Shown here piece after piece: positions 8,375 to 16,232 of a DNA stretch of 64,000 nt. The position numbers were made by a program, and so were the translations under genes. The notes beneath the pieces were generated by a model. It saw nothing but the letters and a program-made list of their open reading frames with translations, did no database searches and was not told the DNA's origin. The DNA comes from an archaeon (GTDB taxonomy: Archaea > Nanobdellota > Nanobdellia > Pacearchaeales > GW2011-AR1), in NCBI GenBank assembly GCA_027343665.1, contig DAHWKL010000002.1:173386-237385 (forward strand), read 5' to 3'. Numbering within the stretch: the stretch's first letter is position 1; each line of letters starts with the position of its first letter.

Positions 8375-9685
8375 CTAAGGCGTGAGTCTGTCTCTGTCTC
8401 TTGGGAAGAGAACTACTTCACGTATATTTGCAAGCCCAAGCATAAGCATGGTCAATCTTTCGAGACCCATTCCCCATCCTGCGTGAGGAGGTGCTCCATA
8501 TCTGAAAGAGTCTATGTAACTTTTAAAATCGGCAGGGTCAAGTCCTCTTTCTTTCAATTGTTTTTCTAATATTTCAGGTATATGAACCCTCTGGCCACCC
8601 GAGGTTATTTCCATCCCTTGATAAATCGCATCAAAACCTCCTGAGAGTCCGTCACCTTTTGGCATTATGTAAAAAGGTTTCCCTTTTATAGGCCAGTCAT
8701 GAACAAAAACAATTGTATCTGGAAAAAGTTCCCCGAGCTTCTTTTCGGCTTCAGTAGATAAATCATCTTCACCGCAATGAGCCCCCTTGCTTTCAACAAG
8801 TTTTTTTACATCAGCAAAAGTCATATATTTTGTTTTCGGAACTTTAAGTTTCACTCCAAGAGTTTCAAGTTCCTTTGAGTTCTCTTTCATAACTTTTTTT
8901 ATTATAAACTGAACACATCTTCCCAGAATATCCATAACCACGAATTCATCTGCAAAAGCCTGCTCATAATCGAACTGCCTCGCTTCATTCAGATGTCTTA
9001 TGGTATTGTGTTTTTCTGCTCTCCATACAGTGAAAACCGTGAAAACTTTCTCCATTGAGCAGGCAAGCATCTGTTTGTAAAGCTGACAACTCTGCGAAAG
9101 GAAAGCTTTCTTATCGAAATATTTTGCTTCGAAAAGTTCTGTCCCGCCTTCAGAAGATGAACTGATTATCGAGGGGAACTGTGCTTCAATTGCACCCATA
9201 GAGACCATGAATTCCCTGAATGCCTGAAGTATTGTTGATTCGATTTTGAAAATAGACTGTATTGGCTTCCTGTGAAGATCCAAAAATCTGTAATCAAGCC
9301 TTTTTGGAAGTTCAGTTTTCGAATATTCAGAAACATCTATAGGAAGCTCATCAGCTTTTGAGATTAATTTGGTTTCTATTGGGATAATTTCTTTACCTCC
9401 TGGCGCTTGGTTTGAATCTTTCACTTTGCCTTTGACATAAACGACAGATTCTCTCGTCACTTTGTCCATAAGATCAAAAGATTCGTCATCTGCTTTACCT
9501 TTCACCGCTGTTATCTGAACAGCGCCGGTTATATCTTTAAGCATAAGAAACCTTATTTTCCCAAGAGCACGCGTGTCATAAACCCATCCTGCAAGTTCGA
9601 CCTCAGTCCCTTCTTTTAGGTTGAGAACATCAGCAACAGAAGTCCTGTTTTTGTTGAACTCTTGAAAATTCAAATCCTTTTCCAT
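8375..9685 (-). CDS. aspS: Aspartyl-tRNA synthetase, archaeal type
   Basis: This is a class II synthetase of about 436 residues. An N-terminal OB-fold (VELAGWVYDTRALGKIRFLM) binds the anticodon, and the catalytic core carries FRAEKHNTIRHLNEARQFD (motif 2) and GLERLTMLMLGLANIREV (motif 3). The compact size without a GAD insertion is the archaeal/eukaryotic form. I place the start at 9685 (MEKDLNFQ): the frame opens 29 codons earlier, at 9772, but that would run over the divergent promoter and the start of the opposite gene. Beside gatC/gatA, it may be a non-discriminating enzyme supplying Asp-tRNA(Asn) to GatCAB. Confidence 0.93.
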   Translation of the reverse strand: MEKDLNFQEFNKNRTSVADVLNLKEGTEVELAGWVYDTRALGKIRFLMLKDITGAVQITAVKGKADDESFDLMDKVTRESVVYVKGKVKDSNQAPGGKEIIPIETKLISKADELPIDVSEYSKTELPKRLDYRFLDLHRKPIQSIFKIESTILQAFREFMVSMGAIEAQFPSIISSSSEGGTELFEAKYFDKKAFLSQSCQLYKQMLACSMEKVFTVFTVWRAEKHNTIRHLNEARQFDYEQAFADEFVVMDILGRCVQFIIKKVMKENSKELETLGVKLKVPKTKYMTFADVKKLVESKGAHCGEDDLSTEAEKKLGELFPDTIVFVHDWPIKGKPFYIMPKGDGLSGGFDAIYQGMEITSGGQRVHIPEILEKQLKERGLDPADFKSYIDSFRYGAPPHAGWGMGLERLTMLMLGLANIREVVLFPRDRDRLTP

Positions 9686-9770
9686 ACCAAAAAGGATATC
9701 AGGAGATTTATAATGATTTCTATTTAAGTAAACTGAAAGATTTATATAACAAAAAGATAATCCAAAATTC

Positions 9771-10793
9771 ATGGAAAAACCTAAGGTAAAAGTGATTCTT
9801 GCGGGTGGAACAATATGCCAGAAAAAAGGTGTAGATGGTATTTTGAGGCCTTCTGATGAAAATTACCTTAGCAGGGTTGAGAAGCTTGATTCACTTGCAG
9901 ATATCTCCATTGAAACTTTGAGGGCAATTGATTCCACAAATATGGAGACAAGAGACAGAAAAGAATTTGTAAGAATAATAAAAGATTCACACAAAGAATT
10001 CGATGGATTTGTCATAGTTCAGGGAACAGATTCCATGGCGGATTCAGCATGCGCAATAAATTATATGATCCAAAATTTGGGAAAGCCCATAGTATTCACG
10101 GGATCACAGATTTCTATATATGAACCAGGAACCGATGCAAGAATAAATGTCTACAACGCAGTCAAAACCTCAACAACAAATTTGGGTGAGACCGTCATCT
10201 CTTTTGGCCAGAAGATTATAAGAGGTTCAAGGGCAATAAAAGAAGATGAAAGGGGCATAAATGCATTTGCGTCACCAAAAGCTCCTCTCATAGGAAGAAT
10301 AGGAGCAGGGATAGATTTTTCAGAGGGATACATAAAAAGGCATGGAGGAAATCCTGTTTTTTTTACAGATTTTGAAGAAGGCGTTGAATTTTTCCAGCAG
10401 ACATCCGGATCAAAGAATAATCTTCTGGAAAAAATAATAGAAGAGGAAGAGGTGAAGGGAATTGTACTAGGTGGATTCGGAGCGGGAAACGTCATGGACA
10501 AATATATTCCCTCAATAGAAAAAGCTACACAAATGGGAAAACCTATTGTAGTTATAACATCATGCCACAAAGGCTTTGCAGATATGGAGATATATGAGGT
10601 AGGTTCCAATGCGCTCAAAGCAGGAGCCATAGGGGGATACGATTTAACAAGAGAATCTGCTTCCCAAAAATTGATGTACGCTCTTGGAAAAGCAAATCAG
10701 ACCGATTTCAAAGGAAGAGACAAAGTTGAATTTGTAAGAGGGATTATTAAAAAAGAGATAGGAAAAGACATAAATTTGAATCCAACAATTTAA
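9771..10793 (+). CDS. Type I L-asparaginase-like amidohydrolase
   Basis: This is a 340-residue asparaginase-family protein. The two catalytic threonine motifs are present: ILAGGTIC near the N-terminus and VIVQGTDSMAD. The C-terminal KAGAIGGYDLTRESASQKL is typical of the family. It lacks the extra N-terminal domain of GatD, which is separately present at 20619-21896. It is 25 bases upstream of gatB in the same orientation and divergent from aspS, with a TATA-like GATTTATATAAC in front. It may be a plain asparaginase feeding the Asp/Asn pool, or an ammonia supplier for the neighbouring amidotransferase; the latter is speculation. Confidence 0.85.
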   Translation: MEKPKVKVILAGGTICQKKGVDGILRPSDENYLSRVEKLDSLADISIETLRAIDSTNMETRDRKEFVRIIKDSHKEFDGFVIVQGTDSMADSACAINYMIQNLGKPIVFTGSQISIYEPGTDARINVYNAVKTSTTNLGETVISFGQKIIRGSRAIKEDERGINAFASPKAPLIGRIGAGIDFSEGYIKRHGGNPVFFTDFEEGVEFFQQTSGSKNNLLEKIIEEEEVKGIVLGGFGAGNVMDKYIPSIEKATQMGKPIVVITSCHKGFADMEIYEVGSNALKAGAIGGYDLTRESASQKLMYALGKANQTDFKGRDKVEFVRGIIKKEIGKDINLNPTI

Positions 10794-10818
10794 TAAACTC
10801 GCTCCTTTTTTTAATTGC

Positions 10819-12174
10819 ATGGCAAAAATAGGCCTAGAAATACATGGTTACATTGATACAAAAGAGAAACTTTTCTGCACTTGCCTGTCAGACCACGGAA
10901 AAAAAGACACAAAACCAAATACCAATATCTGTCCTGTTTGCACAGGACAACCCGGATCAAAACCGCTCTTGCCAAACCAGGAAGCTATAAAAAAAGCGAC
11001 AGAAATTGCTCTTTTGTTAAAATGCAAAATAAATGAAAAAATACCATGGCAGAGAAAACATTATTCATGGCCTGATTTGCCCAAAGGTTTCCAGAGCACT
11101 TTTTCCGGACCGCATGCGATACCCAACGGAGAAAGCGGAGAGTTTATGGGAATAAGAATAAGAGAATGCCATCTTGAAGAGGATCCGGCAGCTTGGAATC
11201 CGGATACAGGAGAGATAGATTACAATCGCTCAGGAAGCCCATTGATAGAAATTGTAACAGAACCGGATTTCAAAGAAAGTGAAGAAGTGGCAGAGTGGGT
11301 GAAAAATTTGATAGTTGCATTAAGTTACATAAAAGCCATAGACAAGAATTCCGGAGTGAAAGCCGATGTCAATGTCTCAATCCCCGGCGGAAAAAGAGTC
11401 GAGATGAAAAATATAAATTCCATAAAAAAGATAAAAGAAGCGATCGAAGTCGAGATTGAAAGACAGAAAAAAGATATCCCTAAATATGAAGAGACAAGGA
11501 TGTACGATGAAAAATCAAAATCGACAAAACTCATGAGGACAAAAGAAAACGCGCAGGATTACAGATTTATAACTGACCCAGACCTTCCTGTTGTGAAAAT
11601 ATCAAAAGAAGAATTGTCAAAAATAAAAAGTTCTATTCCAGAGACTCCCCAGGAAAAACTCAAAAAACTCATAAAAGTTCACAGGATAGACAAAAAGATC
11701 GCAGAGATTCTGACAAAAAAGATAGAAATAGTTGAATTTTTCGAAGAGGTTGCAAAGAAAATTCCGCCTGAATTTGCACTTCCATGGGTGACAGTAGAAC
11801 TTCTAGGAGTCCTCAATTATAATAAGAAAGAACTTGACGAAGTTGAGATAAACCCGGAGCATTTCATTGAACTTCTCGAAGCAGTTAAAGAAAAAAAGAT
11901 AACTGAGCTTCAGGCAAAAGACATTTTAAGAAGCTGGATCCCAAAGTCATATTCACCTAAAGAAAGAATAGAGAAAAGCTCAAAAATCGATGACAAAGAC
12001 GAGATACATTCTATCGCTAAAAAAGTTATCTCAGAAAACAAAAAAGCGGTCGAAGATTTCAAAAGCGGGGAAAAGAATTCTCTGAATTTCCTCATAGGTC
12101 AGATAATGAAACTTTCAAACAAAAGAGCGGATTACAAGACTGCCAAAGAAGTTTTGGAAAAGTTATTGAGATAA
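10819..12174 (+). CDS. gatB: Asp/Glu-tRNA amidotransferase subunit B
   Basis: This 451-residue protein is the kinase-amidotransferase subunit of GatCAB. It begins with the GatB/E signature GLEIHGYIDTKEKLFC and has two cysteine pairs (CTC and CPVC) forming the zinc site, then LPKGFQSTFSGPHAIPNG. The C-terminal part is the YqeY-like helical domain that binds tRNA (ITELQAKDILRSW). It follows the asparaginase-like gene. Its last 43 bases overlap, in convergent orientation, the end of the DGR reverse transcriptase gene. Confidence 0.93.
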   Translation: MAKIGLEIHGYIDTKEKLFCTCLSDHGKKDTKPNTNICPVCTGQPGSKPLLPNQEAIKKATEIALLLKCKINEKIPWQRKHYSWPDLPKGFQSTFSGPHAIPNGESGEFMGIRIRECHLEEDPAAWNPDTGEIDYNRSGSPLIEIVTEPDFKESEEVAEWVKNLIVALSYIKAIDKNSGVKADVNVSIPGGKRVEMKNINSIKKIKEAIEVEIERQKKDIPKYEETRMYDEKSKSTKLMRTKENAQDYRFITDPDLPVVKISKEELSKIKSSIPETPQEKLKKLIKVHRIDKKIAEILTKKIEIVEFFEEVAKKIPPEFALPWVTVELLGVLNYNKKELDEVEINPEHFIELLEAVKEKKITELQAKDILRSWIPKSYSPKERIEKSSKIDDKDEIHSIAKKVISENKKAVEDFKSGEKNSLNFLIGQIMKLSNKRADYKTAKEVLEKLLR

Positions 12175-13188
12175 CTACTTAGGAAGTTTCTGCTGTTTCC
12201 CAATCTTGCATAAGCTTCCCAGCCCTGCAAAAATTCTGATAAGCTCTCTAAAGAGATATTTCCTAAGTTAAACTGTTCAAGCTTTCTGTGCATATTCCTG
12301 ATATTTCTTTTTCTCAAAAGCCTGAAACGGTAAAAATTCCTGAAGCCTACAAAATCGACTCCTCTTGAGAGATTTATTATCTTGGATTTGTCAGGATGAA
12401 GTTCCAGATCCAGATTTTTTTTTAAGAAATCCTCAATTTCCCTTTTCCATATCTCCAGCTGCTCCTTTGATTTATGCAAAATCACAAAATCATCGACATA
12501 CCTTATATAATATCTGGCTTTCAATTTATGTTTTACAAATTGATCAAGCTCATTCAGGTAAATGTTCGCGAAAAATTGGGAAGTCAGATTTCCGAGAGGC
12601 ATCCCTTTTGAAGATAATTTGACGCAGTCGCTCACCCCCCCCCGAACCGGAGCCGTTCTCAAGAATTTTCTTTGTAAGAAAAAGAACTTTTTCATCGGAA
12701 AGTTTCCTCGCTATTATCCTTAAAAGAATGTTTCGGTCTATCTCCTGAAAATAATGTTTTATATCTGCTTTGAAGCAAAATCCTCCCGAGGTGAAATTTC
12801 GGGTGACTTTCCTTTCAAAGTTCTCGAACCTCTCAAGAGCGAATAAAGTCCCTTTCCCTTTCCTGTTTGCGCAGCTGTCATAAATAAAAGTCTTGTCAAA
12901 AATCGGCTCGATTATATTGCACAATGCATGGTGGACAATCCTGTCTCGAAAGTCCGACTTTGAAATTTTGCGGGTTTTAGGGTCGCGCAAAACAAAAGTC
13001 TTCATAGGTCTTGGCATATAAGATTGGTTCTCAAGTTCATCATGCAAAATCTTCAGATTGTAAGCCAGATCTTCATTGAACTTTTTGACGTAATCCTTAT
13101 ATGTCTTTCCTTTCCTTGCCCTGCTGTAAGCAATAATCAGGTTCTTCAAAGAAATGATTTCTGAGTACAGGTTATTGCAGGTTTTCAT
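12132..13188 (-). pseudogene. DGR reverse transcriptase, frameshifted at a G9 tract
   Basis: Two overlapping frames, 12550-13188 and 12132-12695, together encode one reverse transcriptase of about 351 residues. The N-terminal part has MPRPMKTFVLRDPKTRK and the motif A segment FKADIKHYFQEID. The C-terminal part has GMPLGNLTSQFFANIYL and the catalytic RYVDDFVI. The GNLTSQ form of motif 4 is diagnostic of diversity-generating retroelement RTs, as opposed to the PQG form of group II introns. Removing one G from the tract at 12635-12643 joins the frames seamlessly. All catalytic motifs are present, so the break is recent, an assembly error, or regulated slippage. It lies just downstream of the template repeat. 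No Avd-type accessory gene is seen. Confidence 0.92.
12635..12643 (-). other. Nine-G homopolymer where the RT frame breaks
   Basis: The sense strand has nine consecutive G. With nine the N-terminal frame runs on as GGGERLRQ; with eight it reads GGVSDCVKLSSKGMPLGN straight into motif 4. This may be a sequencing or assembly length error, or a slippage-prone switch. Confidence 0.85.
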
Positions 13189-13211
13189 CTTAAAAGTCCC
13201 GGAGATAAATT

Positions 13212-13295
13212 ATTCCAAGGTCGGAATTGGCGTTAGACGGATTCCTGTTGCAATTCAGGTTAGCCCTGTCGGAATTCGCGTTGAACCTCGCGACC
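13212..13295 (-). repeat. DGR template repeat (TR)
   Basis: This 84-bp noncoding repeat lies 24 bases upstream of the RT start. It aligns without gaps to VR1 (13544-13627) and VR2 (14281-14364). On the sense strand it contains eight AAY codons in the target-protein frame; read in that frame it would encode VARFNANSDRANLNCNRNPS and continue with NANSDLG. Of 23 adenines (T on the + strand), 19 are substituted in at least one VR. None of the other 61 bases is changed. Homology ends sharply at both sides. It would be transcribed, copied with adenine errors and used to overwrite the VRs. Confidence 0.96.
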
Positions 13296-13521
13296 GCCTA
13301 GCCGAATTACCATTTGCCACCGCGGTTTCAATTTTCGCTTAAAGCTACCGATTGTCGCCGCTGAATTTTACTGGTCCGCTTTGCGGACACTAATAATCCG
13401 GCGTGTAGTCCATCTCCACATCTCCTGTTCAAAGAGACAGAAGTTTTAGGACAAAAACTCAAGTGCACATCTGTTTAAAATTTTTGCGGGTGGCTTAATT
13501 TCATGCCGGCGAGCAAAGCAT
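13296..13521 (-). ncRNA. Noncoding leader between VR1 gene and TR
   Basis: This roughly 226-bp stretch has no convincing open frame. It is more GC-rich than its surroundings and contains a strong hairpin GTCCGC-TTT-GCGGAC (13374-13388). In characterised DGRs, sequence flanking TR is part of the RNA needed for template-primed cDNA synthesis, so this probably forms the 5' part of the TR RNA. The boundaries and role are inference. Confidence 0.5.
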
Positions 13522-14217
13522 TCATAAGCGCCTGACGGCGCGTACCCCAAGGTCGGAAATGGCGCCAGACGGACCCCGGTAGCAACTCAGGAAAGCCCCG
13601 CCGGAATCCGCGTCGAACCTCGCGACCGATTTATTGTCTTTCATAGGAGCATAATAATACAGTTTTCCTTCTTTAACATCCGACTTTGGAAGCCCCTGGG
13701 GGGTATGGTTATCCAAATAATCTTCAAGGGAGATTCCTGGAGTCCTGCTCGTCATCAGAGTATCGTCGGCAAGGGCATCAGAATCCTTAGGAATAAGATT
13801 CCCTGATGAATCAAGAATATGATTGTAATTCACATATAACTGCTCCCCTTTCACCTTGAAATCGGCGTCAAGCCACTCTGCTCTCCAAGGCGATTTTACC
13901 TCTGTGATGTCGTCATATATATCTTTATGGTTTACCTTGGTGTATTTAAGGAATTCAACGAATTCCGGAATCGTGAGCATTCTGCTGTTCTCACCCAAAA
14001 GCCCCTTGTGGCAGTCAAACCAATTCTCCCCAAGAAAGCTCTTTTCTCTCGCGACATAAAGATTTACTGTAGGAACATAAATGAAACCGTCGAGATTCGG
14101 GGCATTTGCCGGAGAAGCCTGCGAATTGCTTTTTGGAGGCTCCTCACTCATGATTCTTTCATAGACTTTCCTCATTTCTTCTTCGTTGCTTCCTTCAAAC
14201 ATCTTTGGTAGTTTCAT
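13522..14217 (-). CDS. DGR variable target protein 1 (C-type-lectin-like)
   Basis: This is a 231-residue protein whose last ~35 residues are encoded by VR1 and end in SDLGVRAVRRL. The C-terminal domain (GKLYYYAPMKDNKSVARF onward) has the form of the formylglycine-generating-enzyme/C-type-lectin fold used by DGR targets. The final LGVRAVR matches the closing strand of that fold. The first 24 residues, containing GSNEEEMRKVYERIMSE, are almost identical to those of target protein 2 and may be a docking or sorting tag. No signal peptide is present, suggesting an intracellular protein. Variable residues relative to TR include N to D, G, F, S, Y and I. It lies downstream of VP2 and the ATPase. Confidence 0.9.
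   Translation of the reverse strand: MKLPKMFEGSNEEEMRKVYERIMSEEPPKSNSQASPANAPNLDGFIYVPTVNLYVAREKSFLGENWFDCHKGLLGENSRMLTIPEFVEFLKYTKVNHKDIYDDITEVKSPWRAEWLDADFKVKGEQLYVNYNHILDSSGNLIPKDSDALADDTLMTSRTPGISLEDYLDNHTPQGLPKSDVKEGKLYYYAPMKDNKSVARFDADSGGAFLSCYRGPSGAISDLGVRAVRRL
13528..13541 (-). other. Hairpin at the 3' edge of VR1
   Basis: GCGCC and GGCGC form a 5-bp GC stem around a four-base loop, immediately downstream of VR1 in the coding sense. Known DGRs need a short hairpin or cruciform just after the VR for efficient target recognition. An identical one follows VR2. The same bases also encode the last residues of the protein. Confidence 0.65.
13544..13627 (-). repeat. DGR variable repeat VR1
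   Basis: Ungapped 84-bp match to TR with 16 differences, every one at a TR adenine on the sense strand. Changes are to G, C or T. It encodes the target residues VARFDADSGGAFLSCYRGPS and the following GAISDLG. The two differences next to its 3' end (13545, 13546) are shared with VR2 and may belong to the initiation (IMH) boundary rather than mutagenesis. Confidence 0.95.
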
Positions 14218-14258
14218 TTTGTTTTGTCCTTATTTTATTTGCCAGCGAGCAAATCCTT

Positions 14259-15002
14259 TTACAAGCGCCTGACGGCGCGTACCCCAAGGTCGGAATTGGC
14301 GTCAGACGGATACCTGATGCAATTCAGGCCAGCCCCGCCGGAACTCGCGCCGAACCTCGCGACCCTTCCATCTATTGGGTGCCAAAAGTAGATCTTTTCT
14401 CCTTTATTATAACTTTGAGTTGAAGAAGTGCTCGTCGGGATTCCCTGGGTGCTCAGTTTGGAAAAATCAACCCATCCGTCTTGCGTCAGGCAAGATTCAA
14501 GGTCTTCTTTCTTGGTTACAAGATTATCATTATTGTCAAAACCTGTGACATACTCGATTGATTTTTTCTTTCTTGAAATGTCAAATTTCGCATTCAGCCA
14601 TGTCCAGCAGTCCGAAGTGAGCTGCTTGTATAAGTCTTCTCTTGTTGCATCGCTTAGGAGATTTCCATTCGCGTCAAAAATGGTCTTCCCATTCTTGTAA
14701 GAATCAATAATGTGATTATGAAAAGCCATGAACTCTTTTATTGTCGGAACATAAAGATTCCTTTTCATCACAGCCAGATTTGCCCTGTTGTAGTCAAGCC
14801 CCTTGTCTGTTTCTCCTATCGCGATAACGAATTTCTCTCCGGGAATCTGAACATAATCTGAACCTGTTATATTGGACGGGATTGTTATTGGATTAGGGAG
14901 AGGATCCTGCTTTGGAAGCTCATTCTTTTCGCTCATGATTCTTTCATAGACTTTCCTCATTTCCTCTTCGTTGCTTCCGTCGAATGTCTTTGGGAGTTTC
15001 AT
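14259..15002 (-). CDS. DGR variable target protein 2 (C-type-lectin-like)
   Basis: This is a 247-residue paralogue of target protein 1. It shares the N-terminal 24 residues (GSNEEEMRKVYERIMSE) and the C-terminal lectin-like domain, ending in the identical SDLGVRAVRRL. The central part differs strongly (for example YVQIPGEKFVIAIGETDKG and YVPTIKEFMAFHNHII), so the two may have different frameworks around a similar variable face. VR2 encodes its last ~35 residues. It starts three bases downstream of the AAA+ ATPase stop, so they form one transcript. No signal peptide is visible. Confidence 0.9.
   Translation of the reverse strand: MKLPKTFDGSNEEEMRKVYERIMSEKNELPKQDPLPNPITIPSNITGSDYVQIPGEKFVIAIGETDKGLDYNRANLAVMKRNLYVPTIKEFMAFHNHIIDSYKNGKTIFDANGNLLSDATREDLYKQLTSDCWTWLNAKFDISRKKKSIEYVTGFDNNDNLVTKKEDLESCLTQDGWVDFSKLSTQGIPTSTSSTQSYNKGEKIYFWHPIDGRVARFGASSGGAGLNCIRYPSDANSDLGVRAVRRL
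14265..14278 (-). other. Hairpin at the 3' edge of VR2
   Basis: Same GCGCC-loop-GGCGC hairpin as after VR1, two bases from the repeat edge. Its conservation contrasts with the differing sequence just beyond the stop codons, which supports a role in retrohoming as well as in coding. Confidence 0.65.
14281..14364 (-). repeat. DGR variable repeat VR2
   Basis: Ungapped 84-bp match to TR with 12 differences, all at TR adenines on the sense strand. It encodes VARFGASSGGAGLNCIRYPS and the following DANSDLG. It differs from VR1 at many of the same codons, so the two repeats have been diversified independently. Confidence 0.95.
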
Positions 15003-15005
15003 TTC

Positions 15006-16232
15006 TTATTTGCCTCCTGAATTTTCCTCAACTGCTTTTTCTAGGAAATTTCTCATAAATCCCCACCTTCCCGTGAATCTATCAAGGATTTTCTTTGATT
15101 TCTTGCCCTCTTCAGCCATGATTATCCCTGCCTTAATGTTCTCTTTTTGGGATTCATACTGCGCTCTTGTTGCCTGCACTACTGCGTCCATAGTTGAATA
15201 TTTGTCATTTTGATAAACTTCCCTAACTGCCATGTCATTGAGGATTCCGGAATAAGCCCCAACGAACTTGAAAGCCTGCATCATAGAATCAAAATAATTT
15301 TCCCTGATCTTATCCTCTGAAACTCCTTTTCCCTTCAGGACATGGTCAAAAGACTGGGACAATCTTAATATGGATTTTGCCGCCCTTGGAGAAACTGGCA
15401 AAACCAAAGCCTCGTCAGAGCCCTGCCCGTGATTTGTGACCTGATTTGGCCAGGCGTCTTTCATCTTGGTCTTGCTGTAAGGCCTTCCTCCGACCTCGAC
15501 ATAATCAAGCCCGTGAATTAGGTAATTTGCCACGACCATTTTTTCAAAAGGAATCTCAGACGATACAACTTCATTGTGAGCCTTAAGGACTTCCTTCTCC
15601 AGGCCCCCGTCTTCTGATTGTTTTGAGAAATCAACTCTTGGGTTCGTGTTCCCGGAAAGAATGTTGAAAGTGTCCCAGGCCGTGGGCTTGAAATAATCAG
15701 TGTCTATCGTGACATGCATCCTGTCTTTAAGGGCTCTTCCAAGATCGTTGTTTGATTCCGTGAATTTCTGGCCGATATTCCCTGTTGCGATTCCGACCGA
15801 ATAGCCGTTTCCTATCGGAAAAGTTTTCCCGTTTATCTCGACAAATCCATCGAAAAGATTGAATAGCTGAGCTCTTACTGCAGGAACACAATTCGGGAGT
15901 TCATCTACTACAAAAAGATTGTAATTGATCTTGTCAGTCAGTTCTTTTAGCTCCTGGCTTGAAGAGGCTGTCTTTATCTTCCCAAGGTTTATCTGTTGGA
16001 ACAATTCCCTTGTATCCATATCATTTCTTCCAAGAACGAACATCGATTTTCCAGGGAAATAATCCATCGCATCTTTGGCAAGCTGTGTCTTACCGGAGCC
16101 TGTGTCTCCCTGTAAGAATAAATTCAGTCTGCCGTAGAGGCAGGCATCGACAAAATCATTCATATGCAAAGGCTTTCCCGCGATGTTCGCGAGTTCCGTT
16201 GAATTCTGATAGACTCCTTTATGCCCTTCCAT
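15006..16232 (-). CDS. MoxR-like AAA+ ATPase of the DGR operon
   Basis: This is a 408-residue AAA+ protein. Walker A is GDTGSGKTQLAKD (residues ~42-54), Walker B is LFVVDELPNCVP, followed by a MoxR-like sensor 1 region (GIATGNIGQKF) and an arginine-containing segment (LGRALKDRMHVTID). The C-terminal ~150 residues are helical. MoxR-type ATPases act as chaperones that remodel partner proteins. It overlaps the RHH gene upstream by 14 bases and is three bases from target protein 2. That arrangement suggests the ATPase handles or is controlled by the variable proteins. AAA+ ATPases next to DGR targets are known in predicted conflict systems; the assignment here is inference. Confidence 0.88.
   Translation of the reverse strand: MEGHKGVYQNSTELANIAGKPLHMNDFVDACLYGRLNLFLQGDTGSGKTQLAKDAMDYFPGKSMFVLGRNDMDTRELFQQINLGKIKTASSSQELKELTDKINYNLFVVDELPNCVPAVRAQLFNLFDGFVEINGKTFPIGNGYSVGIATGNIGQKFTESNNDLGRALKDRMHVTIDTDYFKPTAWDTFNILSGNTNPRVDFSKQSEDGGLEKEVLKAHNEVVSSEIPFEKMVVANYLIHGLDYVEVGGRPYSKTKMKDAWPNQVTNHGQGSDEALVLPVSPRAAKSILRLSQSFDHVLKGKGVSEDKIRENYFDSMMQAFKFVGAYSGILNDMAVREVYQNDKYSTMDAVVQATRAQYESQKENIKAGIIMAEEGKKSKKILDRFTGRWGFMRNFLEKAVEENSGGK

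Noticed and set aside
9686-9772. Longer N-terminus of AspRS from base 9772
   Set aside because: The extension is hydrophobic and unlike AspRS; it would overlap the opposite gene start and its promoter.
12132-12695. Group II intron reverse transcriptase
   Set aside because: Motif 4 is GNLTSQ rather than the PQG form, there is no maturase or HNH domain, and TR/VR pairs are present.
13154-13342. Open frame on the + strand across the template repeat
   Set aside because: It runs antisense across TR and the RT start, has no promoter or domain, and its sequence is explained by TR.
13190-13520. CRISPR-like repeats around 13.2-14.4 kb
   Set aside because: Three related repeats are TR/VR copies of a DGR, 84 bp long and far apart, not a repeat-spacer array.
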